A stretch of 64,000 bases of DNA from CAZCFB01 sp964511535 (GTDB taxonomy: Bacteria > Myxococcota_A > Polyangia > GCA-2747355 > CAZCFB01). Position 1 is the stretch's first letter, and each line of letters begins with the position of its first letter. Where the stretch lies: assembly GCA_964511535.1 (NCBI GenBank), contig CAZEFW010000018.1, positions 17,167 to 81,166 of the forward strand. The letters are read 5' to 3'. The position numbers were made by a program, and so were the translations under genes. Below the pieces are notes generated by a model. It was given only the letters and a program-made list of their open reading frames with translations. It was not told where the DNA came from and ran no database searches. Below, in pieces: positions 17,449-24,128 of the stretch.

Positions 17449-18588
17449 ATGAACGAGGCGGAGCGGATCCTGGCCCTGCATCGACGGGTGGCCGCGCTCA
17501 AGGGGCAGGTACGGCGCGGCTGGGTTCAGCGCGGCGTGGACCGCCCCGAGAGCGTGGCGGACCACAGCCTCGGCGTGGCCGTGCTGGCGGCGGCCCTGGC
17601 CCCGGACCTGGGCGTGGACCGCGGCGAGCTGGTGACCATGGCGGCGCTGCACGACCTGTGCGAGGCGGTGTGCGGCGACGTCACCCCGGCCGACGGGGTG
17701 GCCCCGGAGGAGAAGCTGAGCAGAGAGGCGGCGGCCATGGCGCAGGTGCTCGAGGGCCTGCCCGACGCCGAGGAGCTGCTGGAGCGCTGGCTGGACATGG
17801 CCGAGGGCCGCACTGCCATGGGCCGCCTGGTCAAGGAGCTCGACGCCCTGGAGATGGTGCTGCAGGCAGAACACTATGAGGGCCAGCAGGCGGTGGACCT
17901 GGCAGAGTTCCACGCGGCCGGGCGAGCGCTCCAGACCCCGCAGCTGGTGCGCATCAACGCCGCCCTCGAACAGCGCCGCGCCCGGCGGACCCTGCTCGCG
18001 CACCTCTGCCCCGCGGATGCGCCCCGCCCCGCCGAGCTGATCATCGGCTTCGGCGTGTTCCACATGTCGGTGCCCGCCCACTGCGCTCGCCTGTACCGGG
18101 ACGGCGCCGCGCCGCGCATCCTCTTCACCGGCGGCGTCGGCGCGGGCAGCGGAGACCTGGACCGCCCCGAGGCGCAGGCCTTCCGCGAGCACGCGCTGAG
18201 CCTGGGAGTGCCCGCCGAGGCCATCCTCACCGAGGAGGACTCCACCCACACCCTGGAAAACGTCCTGCGCAGCCGCGACCTGCTGACCGCCCTGGGGCCG
18301 CTGCCCACCAGCGCCCTGATGGTGGCCCTGCCCCACCGCCAGCGCCGGGTCTGGCTCACCTGCCGCAGACACCTGCCCGGCGTCGAGCTGATCAACGCCC
18401 CGCCGCCCGCGGATCTGGACGAGCAGGAGGCGCTGCTGGGCGGCCCCGACGCGTATGCCAGGCACATGTTGGGGGAGCTGGATCGCATCGAGCGGTACGG
18501 CGCCAGGGGGGATATCGCGGAGGATAGCCCGGGCGAGGCGATCCAGGCGGCCCGCGCGCTGTTGCAAAGGCAAGCCCGCACTGACTGA
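17449..18588 (+). CDS. HD phosphohydrolase - DUF218 fusion protein
   Basis: 379 residues with two domains. Residues 1-175 form an HD domain of the HDDC2/YfbR 5'-nucleotidase type: VADHSLGVAV (H39), AALHDLCEAVCGDVTP (H68-D69) and VKELDALEMVLQAE (D132) give the metal-binding H...HD...D set. Residues about 195-345 are DUF218-like (YdcF/SanA/ElyC): AELIIGFGVFHMSVPAHCAR, ILFTGGVGAGSGD, EDSTHTLENVLRSRDLL and MVALPHRQRRVW. DUF218 proteins are usually membrane-tethered; here there is no signal or membrane segment, so the fusion appears cytoplasmic. GAGGAGAC lies just before the ATG. It follows the two radical SAM genes by 12 nt. I infer removal of a phosphate or nucleotide from the pathway product; this pairing of domains is unfamiliar to me. 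Confidence 0.85.
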   Translation: MNEAERILALHRRVAALKGQVRRGWVQRGVDRPESVADHSLGVAVLAAALAPDLGVDRGELVTMAALHDLCEAVCGDVTPADGVAPEEKLSREAAAMAQVLEGLPDAEELLERWLDMAEGRTAMGRLVKELDALEMVLQAEHYEGQQAVDLAEFHAAGRALQTPQLVRINAALEQRRARRTLLAHLCPADAPRPAELIIGFGVFHMSVPAHCARLYRDGAAPRILFTGGVGAGSGDLDRPEAQAFREHALSLGVPAEAILTEEDSTHTLENVLRSRDLLTALGPLPTSALMVALPHRQRRVWLTCRRHLPGVELINAPPPADLDEQEALLGGPDAYARHMLGELDRIERYGARGDIAEDSPGEAIQAARALLQRQARTD

Positions 18589-18593
18589 AGAGC

Positions 18594-18653
18594 AAGCGGC
18601 GAGACGCCGCTTCTACATGCTGATGCCCGTGCCACGAGCGGCGAGACGCCGCT
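18594..18653 (+). repeat. Two copies of the hairpin AGCGGCGAGACGCCGCT
   Basis: Two near-identical perfect hairpins, AAGCGGCG-AGA-CGCCGCTT at 18594-18612 and AGCGGCG-AGA-CGCCGCT at 18637-18653, start 43 nt apart between convergent genes. This looks like a REP-type element or a double terminator. Confidence 0.7.
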
Positions 18654-18706
18654 TGTGCACCCGGTCCGTCGCTAAACGCGAGCTGAACCTGCCACGGCCA
18701 GAAGGG

Positions 18707-20620
18707 CTACCGTACGAACAGCTTCTGAATGTTCATGCCCGCGCCGTGGTAGCAGTCCGGGCTGCAGGCGGGCCCCACCTTCATGCTGATGTTCAGGTTG
18801 CTCCCCACCTTGTTGAGATAGATTCGCGGCGCGACGTCGAGGTAGGTCTTCCAGCACAGGTTGGTGCCGGGGCTGATCCACTTGCCGGGCCCGTTCCAGA
18901 AAGCGCACTTCATGTAGGCGTTGGAGTAGCCGTTGTGCGGCGCGCCGGCCCCATTGATTGTCAGGGTGCGGGTGGACTGGCCCTGCAGCGTGGCGATGAA
19001 CATCAGGTCCTTGGCGCCGAGGGTGTTCTTCCAGTTCAGCATCAGCGAGAAGGTGACGTTGCCGCAGGCGTAGCTGAGGAGCCCGTGCCAGCCGTTGGCG
19101 CTGAACTTGTTCGGCACCGTACCCGCGCCGCAGCTCTGGGTCCCGCTGTGCACCTTGGTGGACGCGGTCAACCCGGCGAGCCGGTCGCTGGCCATGCCCG
19201 CCGAGGACGGGTTGAGCAGCGCGGTCCAGCCGCCGCCCGCCGTGGTCATGTCGCAGTACGCCTCCACCGGCTTGCTGGAGCCGGCGAGCTGGATCTTGTA
19301 CACCCCCGTTGAGGCGGACGAGTTGAGCGCCAGCAGGCTCTTGCACGAGCTCGTGGCCGTGCACTTGCTGCTCTGGCACAGCTGGTACTTGCAGTCGGTG
19401 TGCCCCTGACATGCGAACCCCAGATCGCAGCCAGCGCAGCTGGAGCCGCCGCAGTCCACGTCGGTCTCGGTGCCGTTCTTCACCTTGTCCGCGCAGGTCG
19501 CCGCCGCGCACTTGCCCGCGGTGCACACCCCGCTCTGGCAGTCGCTGGCCGCGCCGCACGCCCGGGTCGCCGCGCACTTGGGGCACACGCCGCCGCCGCA
19601 GTCCACGTCGGTCTCCACGCCGTTTTTCACCTTGTCGGTACAGGTCGCAGCCTGGCAGACGCCGCCGCTGCACACCCCGCTCTGGCAGTCCTTTTTCTTG
19701 AGGCACTTCTTGGCATCAGCGCACTTGGCGCAGGTGCTGCCGCCGCAGTCCACGTCGGTCTCGGTGCCGTTCTTCACCTTGTCCGTGCAGCTGCCTGCCA
19801 CGCAGACGCCCGCGGTGCATACCCCGCTCAGGCAGTCACCAGCGATGCCGCACTTCTGCTGAGTGGCGCACTTGGGGCAGGCGCCGCCGCCGCAGTCCAC
19901 GTCGGTCTCCGCGCCGTTGACCACCTTGTCTGTGCAGGTCGCCGCCTGGCAGACGCCGCCGCTGCATACCCCGCTGGCGCAGTCGGCGCTCGCGCTGCAT
20001 TTTTTGTTGTCGGCGCACTTGGCGCAGGTGCCGCCGCCGCAGTCCACGTCGGTCTCCGCGCCGTTCTTCACCTTGTCCGTGCAGGTCGCCGGCGCGCACA
20101 CCCCTGCCTTGCATACCCCGCTGCCGCAGTCCGAGCCCGCCGTGCATTTCTTGCCGTCGGCGCAGGTGGGACAGGCGCCGCCGCCGCAGTCCACGTCGGT
20201 CTCCGCGCCGTTGACCACCTTGTCCGTGCAGCTGGGCGGGGCGCACTTTCCGCCGCTGCACACCCCGCTCAGGCAGTCGCCTGGCACGCCGCATTTTTTG
20301 GTATCCGCGCACTTGGGGCAGACGAACCCGCCGCAGTCCACGTCGGTCTCGAAGCCGTTCATCTTCTTGTCCGTGCAGGTGGGGAGCGGCATGTCCGGGG
20401 GCGCCTGGTCCGGCACCAGCTGATCTGGCGCCGTCAGATCTGGCGCCGCCTGGTCGGGCAGGGGCAGGTCCGGGGCCGCCCGGTCCGGCCGCGGCATGTC
20501 CACCGACGCCTCGGGTACGCCGAGGTCGAGCTGCGCGCCGGCGGGTCCATCGTCAGAGCAGCCGGCGGCGCCCGTCAGCGCGACTGCAGCAAGGCAGGTA
20601 AGCGAAAGCGATAAGCGCAT
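18707..20620 (-). CDS. Cys-rich repeat lipoprotein with fibrinogen-like C-terminal domain
   Basis: 637 residues. The signal peptide ends in lipobox GAAGC with C21. A Pro-Asp linker (residues 35-80) is followed by seven tandem repeats of exactly 49 residues (82-424), each of the form CTDK-x3-NG-x-ETDVDCGG with six further cysteines. The remaining 213 residues resemble a fibrinogen C-terminal/lectin-like domain: SCKSLLALNSSASTGVYKI, EAYCDMTTAGGGWTAL and later AFWNGPGKW. Eight or more cysteines per repeat suggest a rigid, disulfide-bonded stalk that presents the terminal domain outside the cell. GGAGATCCC precedes the ATG. Adhesion or prey/polysaccharide recognition is an inference. The linker resembles that of the protein at 12229-13434. 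Confidence 0.85.
   Translation of the reverse strand: MRLSLSLTCLAAVALTGAAGCSDDGPAGAQLDLGVPEASVDMPRPDRAAPDLPLPDQAAPDLTAPDQLVPDQAPPDMPLPTCTDKKMNGFETDVDCGGFVCPKCADTKKCGVPGDCLSGVCSGGKCAPPSCTDKVVNGAETDVDCGGGACPTCADGKKCTAGSDCGSGVCKAGVCAPATCTDKVKNGAETDVDCGGGTCAKCADNKKCSASADCASGVCSGGVCQAATCTDKVVNGAETDVDCGGGACPKCATQQKCGIAGDCLSGVCTAGVCVAGSCTDKVKNGTETDVDCGGSTCAKCADAKKCLKKKDCQSGVCSGGVCQAATCTDKVKNGVETDVDCGGGVCPKCAATRACGAASDCQSGVCTAGKCAAATCADKVKNGTETDVDCGGSSCAGCDLGFACQGHTDCKYQLCQSSKCTATSSCKSLLALNSSASTGVYKIQLAGSSKPVEAYCDMTTAGGGWTALLNPSSAGMASDRLAGLTASTKVHSGTQSCGAGTVPNKFSANGWHGLLSYACGNVTFSLMLNWKNTLGAKDLMFIATLQGQSTRTLTINGAGAPHNGYSNAYMKCAFWNGPGKWISPGTNLCWKTYLDVAPRIYLNKVGSNLNISMKVGPACSPDCYHGAGMNIQKLFVR
19349..20377 (-). 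repeat. Seven 147-bp coding repeats within the Cys-rich lipoprotein gene
   Basis: The seven 49-residue modules are in perfect register with no spacer between units, so the array spans 1029 bp. Near-identical DNA around the NG-x-ETDVDCGG core invites copy-number change by recombination and could cause assembly collapse. Confidence 0.85.
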
Positions 20621-20672
20621 GGGATCTCCTGGTCAGCACTCAGCGTAGCAGATCCCGTCCCGTTCGCGCGTC

Positions 20673-20924
20673 TCAGCGGCCCTCGCCGTCCACCCCTCGC
20701 TGCACGGTCTGCATCGTATCCTGCACGGCCTTCGCGGCGGTGCGGATGTACCCCACGGCCACCGCGACTGACAGGCCGTGCCAGCTGCGGCCGACCCGCG
20801 CGGCGTCGCTCATCACGCCCCCCACCAGGCGAGCAGCGTTCTGCCCGAAGTGACCCACCAGGTCTGCCGCGGCGTCCCCCAGCTCATCCAGGGTGCGGCT
20901 GCTGTCATGCTTATTCGGATTCAC
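20673..20924 (-). CDS. Small helical protein downstream of the RHH protein
   Basis: An 83-residue product read from a GTG at 20924 that overlaps the end of the ribbon-helix-helix gene; AGGAGG lies six bases before it. The sequence is Ala/Val-rich and predicted helical, with an amphipathic core (LVGGVMSDAARVGRSWHGLS, then VAVAVGYIRTAAKAVQDTM) that could associate with membranes or coiled-coil partners. Residues 28-42 (QNAARLVGGVMSDAA) closely resemble residues 44-58 of the upstream protein (QNAVGLVGDVVADAA). This suggests a shared helical interface or an old duplication. No known family comes to mind. It is probably co-translated with the RHH protein and shares its operator. Confidence 0.7.
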   Translation of the reverse strand: MNPNKHDSSRTLDELGDAAADLVGHFGQNAARLVGGVMSDAARVGRSWHGLSVAVAVGYIRTAAKAVQDTMQTVQRGVDGEGR

Positions 20925-21315
20925 TGGGCACCTCCTCGTCCATGCAAGCGAGGCAGCGCATGATGCGCATGGCCTGGCCCTCGGCCATGGCCAGGGCAGC
21001 CTCCGTGCCCTTGGGCAAGATCTCGTTGCACTGGTCGCAGACCGCGTTGATCCCGAGCACGACCTTCTGCCAGCCGAGCACCACCGGCGGGGCGCCCTCC
21101 GCCGGGCCGTCCTGCTCCTCCTTGACCGCCTGGGCGATGGACGCGGCGTCCGCCACCACATCGCCCACCAGCCCCACGGCGTTCTGCAGGACGTTGCGCA
21201 CCAGGTTTGACACCGACACCCCCAGCTTGGCCGCGTGCTCCCTGATCTCATCGTCCAGGGACTGCGGGACCCGGGTATGTATCACACGCTCTTTTTTCTC
21301 TTCCTCTCGAGCCAT
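20911..21315 (-). CDS. Ribbon-helix-helix protein with C-terminal double CxxC motif
   Basis: 134 residues. Residues 10-46 form a CopG/Arc-type ribbon-helix-helix: RVIHTRVPQSLDDEIREHAA (strand and first helix), then KLGVSVSNLVRNVLQNA. A helical segment follows (residues 44-66). The C-terminal part has C93-DQ-C96 and C121-LA-C124, likely a zinc-binding knuckle or redox site. The protein probably binds DNA as a dimer and represses its own promoter: three helically phased TGTGAYAC repeats lie just upstream at 21335-21364. GGAG precedes the ATG at 21315. The small helical gene overlaps its 3' end. Attachment of a CxxC pair to an RHH domain is uncommon and might make binding metal- or redox-responsive. 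Confidence 0.78.
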   Translation of the reverse strand: MAREEEKKERVIHTRVPQSLDDEIREHAAKLGVSVSNLVRNVLQNAVGLVGDVVADAASIAQAVKEEQDGPAEGAPPVVLGWQKVVLGINAVCDQCNEILPKGTEAALAMAEGQAMRIMRCLACMDEEVPSESE

Positions 21316-21334
21316 GGCTCACTCCGTTTCACAA

Positions 21335-21373
21335 TGTGATACAACTTGTGATACCTTGTGACACAAATGTCAA
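21335..21373 (-). promoter_or_regulatory. Putative RHH operator of phased TGTGAYAC repeats overlapping a TTGACA box
   Basis: TGTGATAC at 21335-21342 and 21347-21354, and TGTGACAC at 21357-21364, are direct repeats 12 and 10 nt apart, about one helical turn each. On the minus strand they follow a perfect TTGACA (21373-21368), the -35 box of the RHH operon; no good -10 is seen. Repeats of this type are how RHH repressors bind cooperatively. Confidence 0.6.
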
Positions 21374-21392
21374 CCCCCCTTTTCTGAATTCC

Positions 21393-21410
21393 TGCTAAGA
21401 TGGTTTGGTG
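21393..21410 (+). promoter_or_regulatory. Possible leaderless extended -10 promoter of the histidine kinase gene
   Basis: TGC followed by TAAGAT (21396-21401) is an extended -10 motif ending 6 nt before the GTG at 21408. No Shine-Dalgarno sequence is present. The -35 region is next to the RHH operator, so the divergent gene could be co-regulated. Confidence 0.45.
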
Positions 21411-24008
21411 GCAAGTTCAGAGACGGTGACGTTGGCGGGGAGCGTCCCCCTTGTGCCCGGAGATCACCTGGCGTGGTTTCCTGCTAGTGAACAGGAGGCC
21501 CAGTCCGGCCTGCTGTCGATATTGACCCAGGGCGTGAGCCAGGGTCACGAGATGGTCCTGATCCAGGAGCCCGGGGCGCCGGCGCTCAGCACAAGCGGTT
21601 CCCCGCTACAGCTTATTCAGCACGAGGCCTTCTTCCTCGATGACGGTGTCCCTGCGCCAGACGCCATCGAGCCCCGCCTGGCCAGGGCCATGGCCGCGGC
21701 CCGGGACCGGGGAGCCAGCAACCTCAGGCTGCTGCTGGCCATGGACTGGATCGCTCATGATCGTGCCCTGCTGCTGCAGATCGAGGCTGCGATCACGGAG
21801 GCGTGCCGACGGCACGGCTGCATCACCATCTGCCGGTTCGAGCATCGCTCGCGCAACAGCGAAAATCTGGAGTGCGCCCTGGCCGCCCACTCCAAGCTGC
21901 TGGTGGGCAGCGCCGTGCACGAGAACCTGCTGCATATCCCGGCCCTCGATCAGCTCGGCGGCGCCATCGGCGGCAGCCGCCTGGACCGTCAGCTCTCGGC
22001 GCTGGCTCGCGCCGGGGAGATCAGCCAGGAGCACCAGCGGGATCGGACCTTCCTGTCGGCCGTGCTGGACACTGTTCGCGCGCTTGTAGTGGTGGTGGAT
22101 CGAAAGGGCCGGGTGGTGCGCTTCAACCGCGCCTGCGCCCAGGCCACCGGCTACTCCGAGGACGAGATGCTGGGCCGGCCCATCTGGGAGCGGCTGATCC
22201 TGCCGGCGGACGTGGAAGCCCTTCAGGACCATGTGCGCCAGATGAAACGAGGCGCTGAGCCGGAGCAGCTCACCAGCCACTGGGTGGCCCGCGATGGCCG
22301 GCGGCTGGTGGTGGCCTGGTCGAGCATGCCTCTGGAGGACGAGGCAGGCCGGCTGACCCACATCCTCGGCACCGGCATCGACGTCACCGCTCAGCGCGCT
22401 GCCGAGCGCAGCCTGGTCAAGAGCGAGCGCCGGTACCGCCGCCTGCTGGACGCGCTGCAAGAGGGCGTGTGGGTGCTCGATCAGGACGGCCGCACCACCT
22501 TCGTCAACCCCCGCATGGCCCGCATGGTGGGCTACAGCGTGGAGGAGATGCTGGGCCGGCACCTGTTCGAGTTCGTGGACGACGGCGGCCTGGCTCGGGC
22601 CAAGCGCAGCCTCGACCGCCGCCGCCAGGGGATCCGCGAGGAGTTCGACTTCAGCTTCGTGCGCAAGGACGGGCGGTCCATCAACACCCTGGTGGCCATG
22701 GCGCCGGTGCGCAGCGACTCCGGCGAGTACCGGGGCGCGGTCTCCGGAGTGGTGGACATCACCGACCAGCGCGCCGCCGAGGACGCCCTGCGCTGGGAGG
22801 CGGCGGTCAACGCCACCATGGCGGCGTTGAGCAGCCTGCTCATCTCCCCCTCCTCCATTGAGGACATCTCGACGCTGGTGCTGGATCACGCCAAGCGCAT
22901 CACGGACAGTCCCATCGGCTACGTGGGGCATGTGGATCCACACACCGGCGAGCTGGTCTGCCCCACCCTGCTCCAGGACATCGAGGATGGCGCCTGCGCC
23001 GTACCGCATGGCGAGACGGTCTTCGACGACCACATGGGCCTGTGGAACTGGGTCTCCTCGGCCCATGAGACCGTGCTCGTCAACGACATGGCCGCCGACC
23101 CGCGCAGCGGCTCCGCGCCGGAAGGCCACCCGCGGATCAAGCGCTTCCTCTGCTCCCCCGCCCTGCTCGGCGATGAACTGGTGGGCCAGCTGGCCCTGGC
23201 CAACGCGCGTCGGGAGTATCAGGAGCGGGATCGTGTGCTGCTGGATCGGCTCAGCGTGCTCTTCGCGCTGGCCGTGGAGCGGCAGCGGAGGGAGGAGGCC
23301 CTGCTGGATCAGGCCGAGGAGCTGCGGGCCCAGAACCATGATCTCGACACCTTCGCGCGCACGGTGGCCCATGACCTGCGATCGCCGCTCACCGCCATCC
23401 TCTCGGCGGCCCAGCTGATGGACAAGCCCACAGTGGCCTCTGACGAGGAGCAGCGCGCCCGCATCAGCGGGCTCATGCAGCGCAACGTCAACCGCATGGA
23501 CCGCATCATCAGCGAGCTGCTGCTGCTGGCCCGGGTGCGAAAGGAGGCCGTGAAGCCTCGCCAGGTGGACATGGACGCCGTGGTCGCCGAGGTGCTGGAT
23601 CGGATGCGGCTATCCATCGAGGCCACGGGTGCCCGGATCTCGTTGCCGGAGCGCTGGCCAGCCGCACTGGGACACGCGCCCTGGGTCGAAGAGGTCTGGG
23701 CAAACTACCTGGACAACGCCCTGAAACACACCGGCCCGGATCCCTTTATTACTCTTGGCGCGGATCCGGCCGCCGACGGCCAGGTCCGGTTCTGGGTCAA
23801 GGACCGCGGGCCTGGCCTGGCGCCGGATCAGCAGGAGCGCATCTTCGAGGCCTTCGAGGTCACCGCACCGACGCCCGTGCGCGGGAGCCATGGTCTGGGC
23901 CTCAACATCGTCTCGACCATCATCTACAAGCTCGATGGGGAGGTGGGAGTGGAGAGCCAACTGGGCGCGGGCAGCACCTTCTTCTTCACCCTGCCAGCGC
24001 TTCCCTGA
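21408..24008 (+). CDS. Hybrid-free sensor histidine kinase: MEDS-PAS-PAS-GAF-HisKA-HATPase
   Basis: 866 residues from the GTG (a TTG at 21405 is an alternative). Residues about 10-190 match a MEDS (DcmR-type sensory) domain, with PGDHLAWFPASEQEAQSGLL at the start. Two PAS domains follow (about 220-345 and 348-465; FNRACAQATGYSEDEMLGRP and FVNPRMARMVGYSVEEMLGR), then a GAF domain (about 475-630; VLVNDMAADPR and later strands). HisKA has the phospho-acceptor H655 in FARTVAHDLRSPLTAI. The HATPase has the N box (WANYLDNALKHTG), DRGPGLAP and a G2 box (GSHGLGLNIV). There are no membrane segments, so it is a cytoplasmic sensor. No receiver or response regulator gene is adjacent. The cognate regulator and ligand are unknown. 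Confidence 0.9.
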   Translation: MASSETVTLAGSVPLVPGDHLAWFPASEQEAQSGLLSILTQGVSQGHEMVLIQEPGAPALSTSGSPLQLIQHEAFFLDDGVPAPDAIEPRLARAMAAARDRGASNLRLLLAMDWIAHDRALLLQIEAAITEACRRHGCITICRFEHRSRNSENLECALAAHSKLLVGSAVHENLLHIPALDQLGGAIGGSRLDRQLSALARAGEISQEHQRDRTFLSAVLDTVRALVVVVDRKGRVVRFNRACAQATGYSEDEMLGRPIWERLILPADVEALQDHVRQMKRGAEPEQLTSHWVARDGRRLVVAWSSMPLEDEAGRLTHILGTGIDVTAQRAAERSLVKSERRYRRLLDALQEGVWVLDQDGRTTFVNPRMARMVGYSVEEMLGRHLFEFVDDGGLARAKRSLDRRRQGIREEFDFSFVRKDGRSINTLVAMAPVRSDSGEYRGAVSGVVDITDQRAAEDALRWEAAVNATMAALSSLLISPSSIEDISTLVLDHAKRITDSPIGYVGHVDPHTGELVCPTLLQDIEDGACAVPHGETVFDDHMGLWNWVSSAHETVLVNDMAADPRSGSAPEGHPRIKRFLCSPALLGDELVGQLALANARREYQERDRVLLDRLSVLFALAVERQRREEALLDQAEELRAQNHDLDTFARTVAHDLRSPLTAILSAAQLMDKPTVASDEEQRARISGLMQRNVNRMDRIISELLLLARVRKEAVKPRQVDMDAVVAEVLDRMRLSIEATGARISLPERWPAALGHAPWVEEVWANYLDNALKHTGPDPFITLGADPAADGQVRFWVKDRGPGLAPDQQERIFEAFEVTAPTPVRGSHGLGLNIVSTIIYKLDGEVGVESQLGAGSTFFFTLPALP

Positions 24009-24022
24009 CCGCTCCACGGTCA
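24006..24022 (+). terminator. Short hairpin at the kinase stop codon
   Basis: TGACCG, a CTCCA loop and CGGTCA form a perfect 6-bp stem that includes the TGA stop of the kinase gene. A weak terminator is possible; no U tract follows. Confidence 0.3.
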
Positions 24023-24055
24023 CCCCCGGATTGTGCCGTTTGTGCACACTTTGCC

Positions 24056-24084
24056 TTGCCCGGCGTCAATCCAGACCCTACATT
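24056..24084 (+). promoter_or_regulatory. Candidate sigma-70 promoter of the RNase E/G gene
   Basis: TTGCCC (24056-24061) and TACATT (24079-24084) are 17 nt apart, placing transcription start near 24091. That gives a leader of about 38 nt with GGAG at 24120-24123 before the GTG start. Confidence 0.5.
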
Positions 24085-24128
24085 GACGGCCTATCTGGCG
24101 GGGACCTCCCGCACCGACTGGAGAAATA

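Noticed and set aside
15913..18573. 886-residue minus-strand open frame
   Set aside because: It lies opposite the well-supported radical SAM and HD-DUF218 genes, and its composition (runs of Gln, His and Gly) is typical of shadow frames in high-GC DNA.
19349..20377. CRISPR or tandem non-coding array in the 147-bp repeats
   Set aside because: The period is a multiple of three and every copy keeps the same protein motif, so this is a coding repeat.
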